Assembly: GCF_007421925.1 (NCBI RefSeq)
Contig: NZ_QMDX01000001.1
Location: 208,629-272,628 of the forward strand
Direction of reading: 5' to 3'
Length of the DNA: 64,000 nucleotides
From: Haloglomus irregulare
Lineage (GTDB): Archaea; Halobacteriota; Halobacteria; Halobacteriales; Haloarculaceae
Part shown: positions 42,718-52,281 of the stretch, one piece after another
Numbering within the stretch: position 1 is the first letter of the stretch
How the letters are laid out: each line of letters begins with the position of its first letter
Program-made: the position numbers and the translations under genes
Notes under the pieces: model-generated
What the model saw: only the letters and a program-made list of their open reading frames with translations
Database searches by the model: none
What the model was told of the DNA's origin: nothing

Positions 42718-43904
42718 GCCTCGACTTCGCCGAGCGTGTCGCCCGGGTCGAGCCCTCGGCGACCATCGCCATCTCGAACCTCTCGGCCGAGCTGGAGGCC
42801 GACGGCGTCGACGTCGTCGACCTCTCGGTCGGGGAGCCGGACTTCCCGACGCCCGAGAACGTCGTCGAGGCCGGCAAGGACGCGATCGACGCCGGGCACA
42901 CCGGCTACGCGCCCTCGAACGGCATCCCCGCGCTGAAGGAGGCCATCGTCGATAAGCTCGACGCCGACGGGCTGGACCACACCACCGACGAGGTCATCGT
43001 CACGCCCGGCGGGAAGCAGGCCCTCTACGAGATCTTCCAGGCCCTCATCGACGACGGCGACGAGGTCGTCCTGCTGGACCCCGCGTGGGTCAGTTACGAG
43101 GCCATGACGCGGCTCGCCGGCGGCTCCATCTCGCGGGTCGACACCTCGGACGCCGACTTCCGGCTCGAGCCCGTGCTGGACGACCTCGCCGCAACGGTCT
43201 CCGACGGGACGGAGCTCCTCGTCGTCAACTCCCCGAACAACCCGACCGGCGCCGTCTACAGCGACGCGGCGCTGGAGGGCGTCCGCGACCTCGCCGTCGA
43301 GCACGACATCACCGTCATCTCCGACGAGATCTACAAGGAGGTCGTCTACGACGTCTCCCCGACCTCGCTGGGCGCGCTGGACGGGATGGGCGACCGCACG
43401 GTCACGCTCAACGGCTTCTCGAAGGCCTACTCGATGACGGGCTGGCGGCTGGGCTACTTCGCCGGGCCGAAGGAACTCGTCGACCAGGCCGGGAAGCTCC
43501 ACTCCCACTCCGTGACGTGCGCGACGAACTTCGTCCAGCACGCCGGCGTCGAGGCGCTGCGCAACACCGACGACGCCGTCGTCGAGATGCGCGACGCGTT
43601 CCACGAGCGCCGGGACATGCTGGTCGACCTGTTCGCCGACCACGGCAAGGACGTGGCCGTCCCCGACGGCGCGTTCTACATGATGCTCCCCGTCGCGGAG
43701 GACTGCGAGGCGCTCCGTGCCTCGGGAACCGGCGACGAGCCGGTGGACCAGGCCTGGTGTGAGGGTGCGATCGAGGACGCCCACGTCGCCACCGTCCCGG
43801 GCAGCGCCTTCGGCACGCCCGGCCTCGCCCGCCTCTCGTACGCGGCCAGCGAGGAGCGGCTCCGGGAGGGCGTCGAGCGGCTGGCCGAGGAAGGCTACCT
43901 GTAA
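42714..43904 (+). CDS. aspC: Pyridoxal-phosphate aminotransferase, aspartate type
   Basis: 396 residues, fold type I aminotransferase: DLSVGEPDFPTPENVVEAG, PSNGIPALKEAIVDKL, NSPNNPTGAVYS, DEIYKEVVYD, and the Schiff-base Lys in NGFSKAYSMTGWRLGYFAG, and the carboxylate-binding Arg in ARLSYAASEE. Best guess aspartate aminotransferase; alanine or aromatic substrates are possible. ATG 42714 overlaps the ribH stop by four bases. Confidence 0.9.
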   Translation: MSLDFAERVARVEPSATIAISNLSAELEADGVDVVDLSVGEPDFPTPENVVEAGKDAIDAGHTGYAPSNGIPALKEAIVDKLDADGLDHTTDEVIVTPGGKQALYEIFQALIDDGDEVVLLDPAWVSYEAMTRLAGGSISRVDTSDADFRLEPVLDDLAATVSDGTELLVVNSPNNPTGAVYSDAALEGVRDLAVEHDITVISDEIYKEVVYDVSPTSLGALDGMGDRTVTLNGFSKAYSMTGWRLGYFAGPKELVDQAGKLHSHSVTCATNFVQHAGVEALRNTDDAVVEMRDAFHERRDMLVDLFADHGKDVAVPDGAFYMMLPVAEDCEALRASGTGDEPVDQAWCEGAIEDAHVATVPGSAFGTPGLARLSYAASEERLREGVERLAEEGYL

Positions 43905-44113
43905 TCAGGGAGTACCCCGATCACGTTCTCTGTTGTCCACATTACTCGACAGTTATGGCTTTTTGGACGGAAAACCCTCTTCAGACGAGTTATAGCGAGT
44001 ATAGCCACCGATTCTCCCGTGAGACGGCTGCGGCGGCCGCCAGAACCCTCACGCGTCGGGGACGCACCGCAGGGAGGCCCGGCAGGTCGAGAGCGCCGCC
44101 GGTCGACGCCGCC
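43905..44113. other. Intergenic region, no gene called
   Basis: 209 bases, relatively A/T-rich in the middle with several GTTATAG-like stretches (43989-44008). Lies after the aminotransferase stop and after the converging dehydrogenase stop. I see no gene, tRNA or strong terminator hairpin. Confidence 0.4.
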
Positions 44114-45088
44114 CTACGACGGTTCGACCGGCGTCCCGCTCTCGGCGCTCTCGTACAGCGCGTCGATGACGCGCATGTTCGCCACGGCCTCGGCGGGGCC
44201 GGTTCGGGGCTCTACACCCCGCGTGACGGCGTCCGCGAACGCGTCGATCTGCAGCCGGTACTGGTCGGCCGGGTCGAACCGCTCCGTCGTCCGCTGGCCG
44301 TCGGTCGCGTAGGTCAGCGCCGCCGGCTCGTCGGCCGGGACGTTGAACGCCGGGCGGGCCTCGACCCAGCCGTTGGCCCCCTCGACGCGGTAGCGTTGGA
44401 CCTCCGGGGTATCGAACGACCCGCTCACCGTCGCCGTCGAGCCGTCGTCGTACGCCAGGACGCCAGTCAGACGCGTATCGACGCCCGCGCCCCGCGAGTC
44501 GTGCCGGGTCGCGTACACGCGGTCGGGCTCGCCGAGGAAGAGCCGCGCGGCCGAGACGGCGTAGCAGCCGACGTCCATCAGGCTCCCGCCCGCGAGGTCG
44601 GGGTCGAGCCGGACGTCGTCGGGTCGGCCGTCGAGCCGGAAGTTGAACGTCGCCTCGACCGAGTGGACGTCCTCGAGCTCTCGCTGCACGAGCTCCGCGG
44701 CGCGCTCGGTCCGCGGGTGGTACCGGTACATGAACGCCTCCATGAGCGTGACGTCGCGCTCCCGACAGTGGGCCGCGACGACCTCGGCCTCCGCGGCGTC
44801 GGCCGTCAACGGCTTCTCGCAGAGGACGTCCAACCCGGCGTCGGCCGCCCGGGTCGTCCACTCGCCGTGGAGCCCGTTCGGCAGCGGATTGTAGACGGCG
44901 TCGATATCGGCCGCCAGGAGGGCCTCGTACGAGCCGTACGCCGCGGGGACGTCGAGGTCGGCGGCGACGGACTCCGCACGCTCCGGGTCCCGGGAGGCGA
45001 TCGCCGCGACCGTGTGGTCGGTAGCCTGGATGGCCGGGACGACCGCCGTCCGGGCGATCTTCGCCGTACTGAGGATACCGAATCGCAT
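44114..45088 (-). CDS. Gfo/Idh/MocA family NAD(P)-dependent oxidoreductase
   Basis: 324 residues. N-terminal Rossmann domain MRFGILSTAKIARTAVVPAI (glycine motif altered to STA-K-A), EKPLTADAAEA in the conserved EKP motif (Lys catalytic), then a C-terminal alpha/beta domain with LAGGSLMDVGCYAV. Closest known haloarchaeal proteins are D-xylose 1-dehydrogenases of the Gfo6 type, so a sugar substrate is likely. Diverges from a second family member at 45198. TATA AGTTATCA 26 bases upstream. Confidence 0.88.
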   Translation of the reverse strand: MRFGILSTAKIARTAVVPAIQATDHTVAAIASRDPERAESVAADLDVPAAYGSYEALLAADIDAVYNPLPNGLHGEWTTRAADAGLDVLCEKPLTADAAEAEVVAAHCRERDVTLMEAFMYRYHPRTERAAELVQRELEDVHSVEATFNFRLDGRPDDVRLDPDLAGGSLMDVGCYAVSAARLFLGEPDRVYATRHDSRGAGVDTRLTGVLAYDDGSTATVSGSFDTPEVQRYRVEGANGWVEARPAFNVPADEPAALTYATDGQRTTERFDPADQYRLQIDAFADAVTRGVEPRTGPAEAVANMRVIDALYESAESGTPVEPS

Positions 45089-45110
45089 ACCGACCGCTCG
45101 ACGGCCGGGG

Positions 45111-45118
45111 TGATAACT
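45111..45118 (-). promoter_or_regulatory. TATA box of the minus-strand Gfo/Idh/MocA gene
   Basis: Minus-strand AGTTATCA, centred about 26 bases before the ATG at 45088; leaderless transcript expected. The divergent gene at 45198 has no equally clear box. Confidence 0.5.
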
Positions 45119-45197
45119 TCGGGGCGTTCGGCCCCGTGGAGCCGGTCGAGCCCCTCACGGGGGCAACGCTGTTGGGTCTTGGGCGGGGGCGTACGGC

Positions 45198-46337
45198 ATG
45201 GACACGACTCAGCCACTCCGCGTCGGGTTCCTCGGTTACCGGTTCATGGGTGCGGCACACGCGAACGCGCTCGCCCGCCTCCCCATGTTCTTCCCCGACG
45301 TCCCGGCGGTCGAGCGGTCGGTGCTCGTCGGGCGTGACGAGCCGGCACTCGCGGCGGCGGCCGACCGGCTCGGGTTCGGGCACACGTCGACCGAGTGGCG
45401 CGACGCGCTCGACGACGTCGACGTGTTCTACGTGCTCGGCCCGAACCACCTGCACGCCGAACCCGCCATCGCGGCGCTCGAGGCCGGGGTCCCCGTCCTC
45501 TGCGAGAAGCCGCTCGGGCGGACCCTCACGGAGGCCGAGCGGATGGCGGCCGCGGCCGCCGAGGCCACCGTCCCGGCAGCCTGTGGGTTCAACTACCGGT
45601 TCGTCCCCGCCATCCAGCACGCAAAGCGGCTCGTCGACGCGGGGGAACTCGGCGAGATCCGACACGTGCGGGCCCGGTACCTGCAGGACTGGCTGGTCGA
45701 CCCCGACGCCCCGTGGAGCTGGCGCTGCGACGCCGACCGGGCCGGCAGCGGGGCGCTCGGCGACCTGGGCGCCCACAGCATCGACCTGGTCCGGTACCTC
45801 GTGGGCGACCGTGTCGGGGGGATCGCCCAGCTGAGCGGCCAGCTCCGGACGTTCGTGGACGACCGGCCGGCCCGGGAGGGCGACGAGCGGCGTCCGGTGA
45901 CGGTCGACGACGCGTACAGCGCACAGGTGACGTTCGACGGCGGGGCGCTCGGGACGTTCGAGGCGTCGCGGGCCGCGACGGGCCACACCAACGACCACAC
46001 GGTCGAGATCGACGGGAGCGACGGGAGCGTGCGGTTCTCGCTCGAACGGCTGAACGAACTCGAGGTGCTCACCGGCGACGGCCGCGGCTACGAGACCGTC
46101 CTCGTGACCGACGACACGGACCCGTACGGCGACCACTGGTGGCCGCCGGGCCACGTCCTCGGCTGGGAGCATCCCGTCGTCCACGAGAACGCCGCGTTCC
46201 TCGCCGCGGTCGGAGGGGCGGAACCGGCCGCGGCGGCCCCGTCGGCCCTGCCGGACTTCGAGGACGGGCTGGCGACACAGCGGGTGCTCGATGCGATCGA
46301 GCGGAGCGACGAGCGGGGCGAGCGGGTCACGGTCTGA
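45198..46337 (+). CDS. Gfo/Idh/MocA family oxidoreductase (second copy)
   Basis: 379 residues. Rossmann start VGFLGYRFMGAAHANAL (typical YMGxxHxNA), EKPLGRTLTEAERM with catalytic Lys, CGFNYRFVPAIQHAKRLVDAGELGEI, and GALGDLGAHSIDLVRYLVG near residues 190-205. More like inositol- or glucoside-type dehydrogenases than its divergent neighbour, with which it shares only about the overall fold. The pair may act on one sugar pathway, but no kinase or transporter lies next to them. Confidence 0.87.
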   Translation: MDTTQPLRVGFLGYRFMGAAHANALARLPMFFPDVPAVERSVLVGRDEPALAAAADRLGFGHTSTEWRDALDDVDVFYVLGPNHLHAEPAIAALEAGVPVLCEKPLGRTLTEAERMAAAAAEATVPAACGFNYRFVPAIQHAKRLVDAGELGEIRHVRARYLQDWLVDPDAPWSWRCDADRAGSGALGDLGAHSIDLVRYLVGDRVGGIAQLSGQLRTFVDDRPAREGDERRPVTVDDAYSAQVTFDGGALGTFEASRAATGHTNDHTVEIDGSDGSVRFSLERLNELEVLTGDGRGYETVLVTDDTDPYGDHWWPPGHVLGWEHPVVHENAAFLAAVGGAEPAAAAPSALPDFEDGLATQRVLDAIERSDERGERVTV

Positions 46338-46352
46338 GCGGCCGGCGGGCCG

Positions 46353-48356
46353 CTACTCGCCCGCGGGCGCCTCGTCGAAGAACAGCTCCAGGAAGTTGCG
46401 CTGGGCGGCCCGGAGGTGGTAGTGGAGCGTCGCGGAGGTGATATCCATCCGGTCGGCGACCTCCTCGGCGGTGTGGTCGCGGGGCCACTCGTAGTAGCCC
46501 ATCAGGTAGGCCGTCCGGAGCACGTCGCCCTGCCGGTCGGTGAGGCGCTCGTCGGTGGCCTGCCGGAGGTCGCGGGCGGTCTCGACGGGCTCGTCGACGC
46601 GGCGCTTGGCCTTCAGCGACGCGCCGAACTCGTCCTGGAAGGTCTCGACGATCGTCCGGGTGTCGGTGCGGCCGGCGATGCGGGCGGCGAACTCGGCGAT
46701 GCCATCGGCGGCGGTCGCCGCCTGCACGACGGCGCCCGCGTCGCTCAGCCGGCCGGCCACGCTCGTCGCCAGCCGCGCCTCCAGCACCGTCGTCGGCGTC
46801 CCGCCCCCCTCGCCCCCGTGCTCGCTGACGACCGCCACGTCGTCAGCGCCCGCGGCCGTCGCGGCCGCCATCACGCCGGCGGCGGCGCCCTCGACCTCCA
46901 GGTAGTGCCGGAGGCCCCCGTCCTCCGGGACCGTCCACCGGAGGGTAACGGGCCCGGTCGTCCGGGAGAGCCGCGCCAGGAAGCATCGGTCGTCGTCGAT
47001 CCGGAAGACGAGCTCCGTGGTCGTACTCGAGTGGAGGAGCAGCTCCGTGTCGGCGGCGTTGATAGCGAAGCCGACGACCCGTGCGAGCCGCTCCAGCGCC
47101 GCCTGCTCGCGGTCGGTGAACGCATCCGCCCGCGGGGAGTGCAGGCAGAGCACCCCGTAGGTGGTCTCGCGGTGGGTGACCGGGAGCGCCATCGTCGCGC
47201 GGATGCCGTGCTCGGCGGCGCGGTCGGCCTCGCCGTCCGCGTCGGCGGTCATCCAGCCCGACCGCCGGACGCAGGAGTCCCCAGTCCGGAACGCGACGAC
47301 GGCCGGGTGGTCGTCGGCCGCGTCGCCGTCGCCCTCGGTCGGCGACCCCTCGGCGGGGAGCGTTGCCGGCGCGCCGGCGGTCGCGGTCGGTTCCAGCCCG
47401 CCCGCGCCGCTCCGGCCGACCCAGACCGTCCGGTAGAGGTCGGAGGCGGCGAGTCGCTCGCAGACCGTCGCCTCGATGCCCTCCCGGGTCGCCGACTCGA
47501 CGATACCCTGGACCACGCCCTCGACGGCCTCGCTGATGCGGTTCAGCGTCGCCAGCTGGTCGCGGTGGCGCGCGAGCTGCTGCTCGCGGCGGTGCCGGCC
47601 GGAGACGTCACGGACGATGCCCACCACGCCCGCGTCGTCCCCGTCCGACACGGTGGCGACGTGGAGCTCGGCCGGGAGCTCGTCCGCCGCCCCCTCCAGG
47701 GTCACCTCGACGACGCCCGTCGAGCGGTCGCCGGCGAGGACCGCCTCGTGGAGCCCGACCGCGGCGGCCCCGGAGTCGCCGGCCAGCACCGACCGGAGCG
47801 GCTCGCCGACGAGCGCCTCGCGGGGCCGGCCCAGCGTCGCCGCCAGCCGATCGGTGACCGCCACGAACCGGCGGTCGCCGTCCAGCGCGTAGGCGCCGTC
47901 GCCGACCGCCTCGAGGAGTTCGACTCGCCGGAGCGGCCCCACGTCGGCGCCCCCGGCCTCGGTGTCGGTGTCGGCCGCCGTCCCGGTGCGCGGCGGCTCC
48001 GGGCGTCGTGTCGCGAGCACGGCGGCGACCTCCCCCTCGACCGTGACCGGGCGGCAGTCGAACGCGACCGGTTCGCCGTCGGCCGAGAGGTCGAATGCCA
48101 CCGTCGGCTCCGTGCCGGTGGCGGCAGTCGCCACCGCGTCGCGGACCCGTTCGCGGTGGTCCGGCCGCGCCAGCCCGTCGAACGCCGTCAGGTCACGGTC
48201 GGTCACCAGCGGCTCGGCACGGTCGTTCCACTCCCGGATGTCCCCCGCGACCGTGAGGAGGAACGCCGCGCCCGGCAGCGCGCCCAGTAGCGCCGACCCG
48301 GGCAGCGCTCCGAGCGTCGCGGGCTCGCCCTCCCGTTCCTCGTACCGTCGTCCCAT
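46353..48356 (-). CDS. PAS/GAF sensor regulator with Bat-type HTH
   Basis: 667 residues. N-terminal PAS (LLGALPGAAFLLTVAGDIREWNDRAEPLV), second PAS (ELLEAVGDGAYALDGDRRFVAVTDRL), a GAF domain around residues 270-420 (ESATREGIEATVCERL, ATMALPVTHRETTYGVLCLHSP), the bacterio-opsin activator domain, and C-terminal HTH_10 (LTDRQGDVLRTAYLMGYYEW with ITSATLHYHLRAAQRN). Probably senses light, redox or a ligand and controls transcription. Ends 15 bases after the second dehydrogenase stop (convergent), so it may or may not regulate it. Confidence 0.88.
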   Translation of the reverse strand: MGRRYEEREGEPATLGALPGSALLGALPGAAFLLTVAGDIREWNDRAEPLVTDRDLTAFDGLARPDHRERVRDAVATAATGTEPTVAFDLSADGEPVAFDCRPVTVEGEVAAVLATRRPEPPRTGTAADTDTEAGGADVGPLRRVELLEAVGDGAYALDGDRRFVAVTDRLAATLGRPREALVGEPLRSVLAGDSGAAAVGLHEAVLAGDRSTGVVEVTLEGAADELPAELHVATVSDGDDAGVVGIVRDVSGRHRREQQLARHRDQLATLNRISEAVEGVVQGIVESATREGIEATVCERLAASDLYRTVWVGRSGAGGLEPTATAGAPATLPAEGSPTEGDGDAADDHPAVVAFRTGDSCVRRSGWMTADADGEADRAAEHGIRATMALPVTHRETTYGVLCLHSPRADAFTDREQAALERLARVVGFAINAADTELLLHSSTTTELVFRIDDDRCFLARLSRTTGPVTLRWTVPEDGGLRHYLEVEGAAAGVMAAATAAGADDVAVVSEHGGEGGGTPTTVLEARLATSVAGRLSDAGAVVQAATAADGIAEFAARIAGRTDTRTIVETFQDEFGASLKAKRRVDEPVETARDLRQATDERLTDRQGDVLRTAYLMGYYEWPRDHTAEEVADRMDITSATLHYHLRAAQRNFLELFFDEAPAGE

Positions 48357-48434
48357 GGGCCGGTGAGGTGGGTAGACGTTCCGCTGGTCGCGGATAAATC
48401 GTGGGGTGCCTGAGTTGGATCCGCCGCGCCGGCG

Positions 48435-50357
48435 TCAGTCCTCGCGGACGAGCGTGCTCCGCAGCGCCTCGTCCAGCTCCGCGTCGGCCATCTTCTCGAT
48501 GAGCGCGTCCAGCACCTCGGCGCGCTTGCCGGGGACGAACTTGATGGAGCCGACGACGAGGTGGCCGCCACCGCTGACGCCTGCGCCCGGCAGCTCCTCG
48601 GTCAGCTCCGTCACCATCTCGGGGATGTCCAGGCGGACGCCGTCGGACCGGAGCACCGCGAAGTCCGGCCCGTAGCCGATGGTGATGACCGGGTCGCCCG
48701 TCTCCTTGACCTTCCGGTCGTGGACCTTGCCGGTCGTCTTCCCCGGCGCGGGGTAGATGAACCGGTGGGCGTGCTCGTCGACGTCGAGCCGGTAGAGGCG
48801 GGCGTCGTTGGCCAGTCGCTCCTGCTCGACGTGTGGGAGGGCGTCCTTGAGCTGGCGTTCGACGTCGCGCTGGGCACGCTCGGACATGAACGCGACTATC
48901 TCCTCGTGGCGGTCACCCTCGGCGGCCACGTCGAGCAGGTCGTTGACGAAGCCGCTGCCGTCGTTGTAGCGGAGCCAGTGGGCGGCGTAGTCGAGTGCCT
49001 CGCCGACGTCGCGGAGGTCGGCCTCGTCGTAGCCCTCCTCGGCGGCCAGGGCGAGGTAGTCGTCCATCGCGTCGGCCTCCGAGCGGTCCGAGAGGCCGCC
49101 GACGGCGGGGATGTGCCGTATCTCGTCGGTGATGGACGGGTCGACCAGCCGCGCGAGCTCGACGCCCATCATCCCGGTGGTGATGCGGTAGTCCTCGCCG
49201 TGGAGGTACGGGTTGACGTGGGCGTCCAGCAGCGGTTCGACCGCCTCGGGGTCCGGGTGGTGGTGGTCGACGACGACGATGGGGACGTCGTACTGGGCCA
49301 TCGCCCGGTAGGCCGGGACGTCCTCCTCCGTGGAGCCGTTGTCGAGCATACAGAGCAGTGGTAGCTTCTGGCCGTGGCGCTCGCGGTCCTCCAGGGCGAA
49401 GTTGAGGTCGCGGGTGACGTCCTCCATCTCGTAGAACGGCGCCTTCGACGGGAGCCGCTTCAGGAGGTGCCGGGCGGCTTCGGCGTCCGCGTGGCTCGCC
49501 GTGATGAGTCGCTCCAGGGCGGCCTGGAGCGGGACGGACGCACACATCCCGTCGCCGTCGGCGTGGTGGCGCATCCGGATGGGGCGGTTCGACAGCGCGG
49601 CCCGGCGGAGGTGGCGGGCCACCTCGCGGAGGTCCTCGTGGATGGGCTCGAAGGCGGGCCAGTCGATGAGTGGCTCGACCTCGGGCGGCTCGGCGGCCTC
49701 GGCGAGCCGCTCCTCGTAGGCCCCGCTGACCTCGGCGCCGGCCTCGCCCCGGAGGCGGGACAGCTCGTCGACCTCGATCTGGAGGGCCTCCTGACGGTGC
49801 TCGGCCTCGCCGGTGACCCGTACCGCGTCGCCGACCTCGACGGCCGGGTAGGCCCGGACCCCGGCGGACTCGAACGCCGCGGCCGGGACGACCGCCTCGC
49901 CGTCGGCGAGGTGGAACAGCGTCGGGCCGCCGGTCTGCTTTATCTGGACGACGACGCCCTCGACGTTGACCAGATCGCCGACGTGGGCGTCGAGGTCGCG
50001 GACGGCGGCGTCGATACCGGCCGTGACGTCCTCGGTCGTGTAGTCATCGGGGTCGCGCTCGGCGAACGCGAGGTCGCCGTTCTCGCGGACCTCGATGAGT
50101 TCGACGACCAGCTCGTCGCCGACATCGTGGTCGCCACGGAGCTCGGAGTCGTGGACGAGCCCGGACACCCCGCCGGAGACGTCCACGAAGACGCCGTACT
50201 CGACGACGCCGTTGACGGTCGCGTGGTAGTGGTTCCCCTCCTCGAGCGCATCGGCGGTACAGGCGTCCGCGAGCCGGTAGACGACGGCCCCCCGGTTCGG
50301 GGCCCCGTCATCGGAATCGGCGCCGACGGTCTCGTCGGCGTCGGGCGAATGAGACAT
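48435..50357 (-). CDS. RecJ-like DHH phosphoesterase with S1 and OB domains
   Basis: 640 residues. S1 domain (about 40-105: ATVNGVVEYGVFVDVSGGVSGLVH), OB fold (about 125-200), then DHH catalytic part with motif I MRHHADGDGMCAS, motif II CMLDNGSTEED, motif III VVVDHHHPDPEAVE, and DHHA1 C-terminus with GGGHLVVGSIKF. Archaeal RecJ/GAN-type nuclease acting on single-stranded DNA or RNA, linked with GINS in other archaea. A TATA box (50382-50388) is 28 bases before the ATG. Divergent from serS. Confidence 0.9.
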   Translation of the reverse strand: MSHSPDADETVGADSDDGAPNRGAVVYRLADACTADALEEGNHYHATVNGVVEYGVFVDVSGGVSGLVHDSELRGDHDVGDELVVELIEVRENGDLAFAERDPDDYTTEDVTAGIDAAVRDLDAHVGDLVNVEGVVVQIKQTGGPTLFHLADGEAVVPAAAFESAGVRAYPAVEVGDAVRVTGEAEHRQEALQIEVDELSRLRGEAGAEVSGAYEERLAEAAEPPEVEPLIDWPAFEPIHEDLREVARHLRRAALSNRPIRMRHHADGDGMCASVPLQAALERLITASHADAEAARHLLKRLPSKAPFYEMEDVTRDLNFALEDRERHGQKLPLLCMLDNGSTEEDVPAYRAMAQYDVPIVVVDHHHPDPEAVEPLLDAHVNPYLHGEDYRITTGMMGVELARLVDPSITDEIRHIPAVGGLSDRSEADAMDDYLALAAEEGYDEADLRDVGEALDYAAHWLRYNDGSGFVNDLLDVAAEGDRHEEIVAFMSERAQRDVERQLKDALPHVEQERLANDARLYRLDVDEHAHRFIYPAPGKTTGKVHDRKVKETGDPVITIGYGPDFAVLRSDGVRLDIPEMVTELTEELPGAGVSGGGHLVVGSIKFVPGKRAEVLDALIEKMADAELDEALRSTLVRED

Positions 50358-50381
50358 GTATCAGGAGTGTGGTCCGTTGCC

Positions 50382-50388
50382 GTTTAAG
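50382..50388 (-). promoter_or_regulatory. TATA box of the RecJ-like gene
   Basis: Minus-strand CTTAAAC, about 28 bases before the ATG at 50357. Confidence 0.55.
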
Positions 50389-50578
50389 AGTTGTCAAACG
50401 GCCGACTGGCGGGGCCGAGGGGCGGACCCGGCGACGGGAACCGACGGTCGGCACGCCGGCGGTGATGGGCGGGCACGGCGTCGCTCGCCGCCGTCCGCCC
50501 GGTGCCAGGTACCCATGCGAGTCGCTCCCGCGACACCGACACGACTTTTCCGGCGACCCGAGAACCCTGACGTACCAC

Positions 50579-51967
50579 ATGATCCCCCGGCAGTACCTCC
50601 GCGAGCATCCGGACGAGGTGCGGGCGGCGCTCGACGCCCGCGGCTACGACGACGTGGACCTGGACGCGCTTCTGGAGGTCGACACCGAGTGGCGCGACCT
50701 GAAGGCCCGCGGCGACGGGCTGCGTCACGAGCGCAACGAGGTCTCGAGCGAGATCGGCCGGCTCAAGCAGGCGGGCAGGGACGAGGAGGCCCAGGCGGCT
50801 ATCGAGGAGTCACAGGAGCTGAAGGCCGAGATCGAGGCGGTGGAGACCCGCGCCGACGAGCTGGAGGCGACCCTGGAGGCGGGGCTCCTGGAACTCCCGC
50901 AGATCCCCCACGAGGACGTCCCCGTCGGGGCCGACGAGGCCGACAACGTCGAGCGCCGGCGCGCCGGCTTCGAGGACGGTCGGGACCTCCCCGACGAGGT
51001 CGTCCCACACTACGACCTCGGCGAGGAGCTGGAGATCATCGACGAGGCCCGGGGCGCGAAGACCACCGGCAGCGGCTTCTACTTCCTGAAGGGCGAGGGC
51101 GCGCGGCTGGAGCACGCGCTGGTCCAGTTCATGCTGGACGTCCACCGGGAGCAGGACTACCACGACGTCTTCCCGCCGGTGCCCGTGACGAGCGCGTCGA
51201 TGCGCGGGACCGGTCAGCTCCCGAAGTTCAACCACGACGCCTACCGCATCGGCGGCGCCGAGCGGGAGGACTACACGGACGAGGACCTCTGGCTCTGCCC
51301 GACCGCGGAGGTCCCCGTCACCAACATGCACCGCGACGAGATCCTGCTTGACGAGGATCTCCCGCTGAAATACCAGGCCTACACCCCGAACTTCCGGCGC
51401 GAGGCCGGTGAGCATGGCACCGAGACCCGGGGCATCGTCCGCGTCCACCAGTTCAACAAGGTCGAACTCGTCAACTTCGTCCGGCCCGAGGAGTCCTCCG
51501 ACCGCCTGGACGCGCTCATCGACGAGGCCTGCGAGGTCATCGACCGGCTCGGACTCCCCTACCGGACGCTTGACCTCTGCACCGGCGACCTGACCTTCGC
51601 CTCGGCGCGTACCGTCGACATCGAGGTGTGGGCGCCCGGCACCGACACGGAGGACGGCCCCGAGGCGGGCGGCCGCTGGCTGGAGGTCTCCTCGGCGTCG
51701 AACTTCGAGGCGTTCCAGGCCCGCCGGGCCGGCATCCGGTACCGCCCGGAGCGCCACGAGTCGGCCGAGTACCTCCACACCCTGAACGCCTCGGGTACCG
51801 CCGTCGGCCGCGTGATGGTGGCCATCCTGGAGTACTACCAGAACGAGGACGGCACCGTCGACGTGCCCGAGCCGCTCCAGCCCTACATGGGCGGGACGGC
51901 GGTCATCGAGGGGCACGACTCGGTCGGGGAGTCGGCCGTCGGCGAGGGTGACGGCGACAGGGAGTAG
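50579..51967 (+). CDS. serS: Seryl-tRNA synthetase
   Basis: 462 residues of the standard class II (bacterial-like) SerRS: N-terminal coiled coil (about 30-110, LKARGDGLRHERNEVSSEIGRLKQ, here cited in part), motif 1 region VHREQDYHDVFPPVPV, motif 2 FRREAGEHGTETRGIVRVHQF, motif 3 TLNASGTAVGRVMVAILEYYQN. Start ATG 50579 (MIPRQYLREHPDEV) matches the family; the upstream frame is Arg-rich. Promoter unclear (ACTTTTCC near 50552). Confidence 0.95.
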   Translation: MIPRQYLREHPDEVRAALDARGYDDVDLDALLEVDTEWRDLKARGDGLRHERNEVSSEIGRLKQAGRDEEAQAAIEESQELKAEIEAVETRADELEATLEAGLLELPQIPHEDVPVGADEADNVERRRAGFEDGRDLPDEVVPHYDLGEELEIIDEARGAKTTGSGFYFLKGEGARLEHALVQFMLDVHREQDYHDVFPPVPVTSASMRGTGQLPKFNHDAYRIGGAEREDYTDEDLWLCPTAEVPVTNMHRDEILLDEDLPLKYQAYTPNFRREAGEHGTETRGIVRVHQFNKVELVNFVRPEESSDRLDALIDEACEVIDRLGLPYRTLDLCTGDLTFASARTVDIEVWAPGTDTEDGPEAGGRWLEVSSASNFEAFQARRAGIRYRPERHESAEYLHTLNASGTAVGRVMVAILEYYQNEDGTVDVPEPLQPYMGGTAVIEGHDSVGESAVGEGDGDRE

Positions 51968-52281
51968 TGCCGAGCCGGGGGGATGTGGCGTCTCCGACTG
52001 CTCGCAGTTGTTCCCTCTTTGGACGTATTATCGATATGTTCGCCGTATTTCATCGAAACGCCCCCGCTATCCGCCGAACTCCGAGCCGGGCCGCCGGCTG
52101 CCGCGAGCGGGACGACGGCGAGGGCCACGCCGCCCACCAGCGGGACCACGCGGGAACGGCACGCGACTGGCGAGGTACGTTGCCGTGCAGTCGGGTCGAC
52201 CTCGCGGTGACCGGTCCAGGCCCGGATGTGGGCGTCCCCGACCGAGCCAGCGTTATATGCTCGCGCGGCGACCCTCCGGGC
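51968..52281 (+). other. Intergenic region with promoter of the glycerate kinase gene
   Basis: 314 bases. An A/T-richer stretch (52010-52060) is followed by GC-rich sequence with no credible gene; a minus frame gives a signal-peptide-like VVPLVGGVALAVVPLAAAGG but continues into serS and is not accepted. TATA box GTTATATG at 52252-52259 lies about 27 bases before ATG 52282. Confidence 0.5.

Noticed and set aside
51900-52190. Minus frame with a signal-peptide-like VVPLVGGVALAVVPL stretch before serS stop
   Set aside because: Runs into the serS coding region on the opposite strand, has only GTG starts and no promoter.
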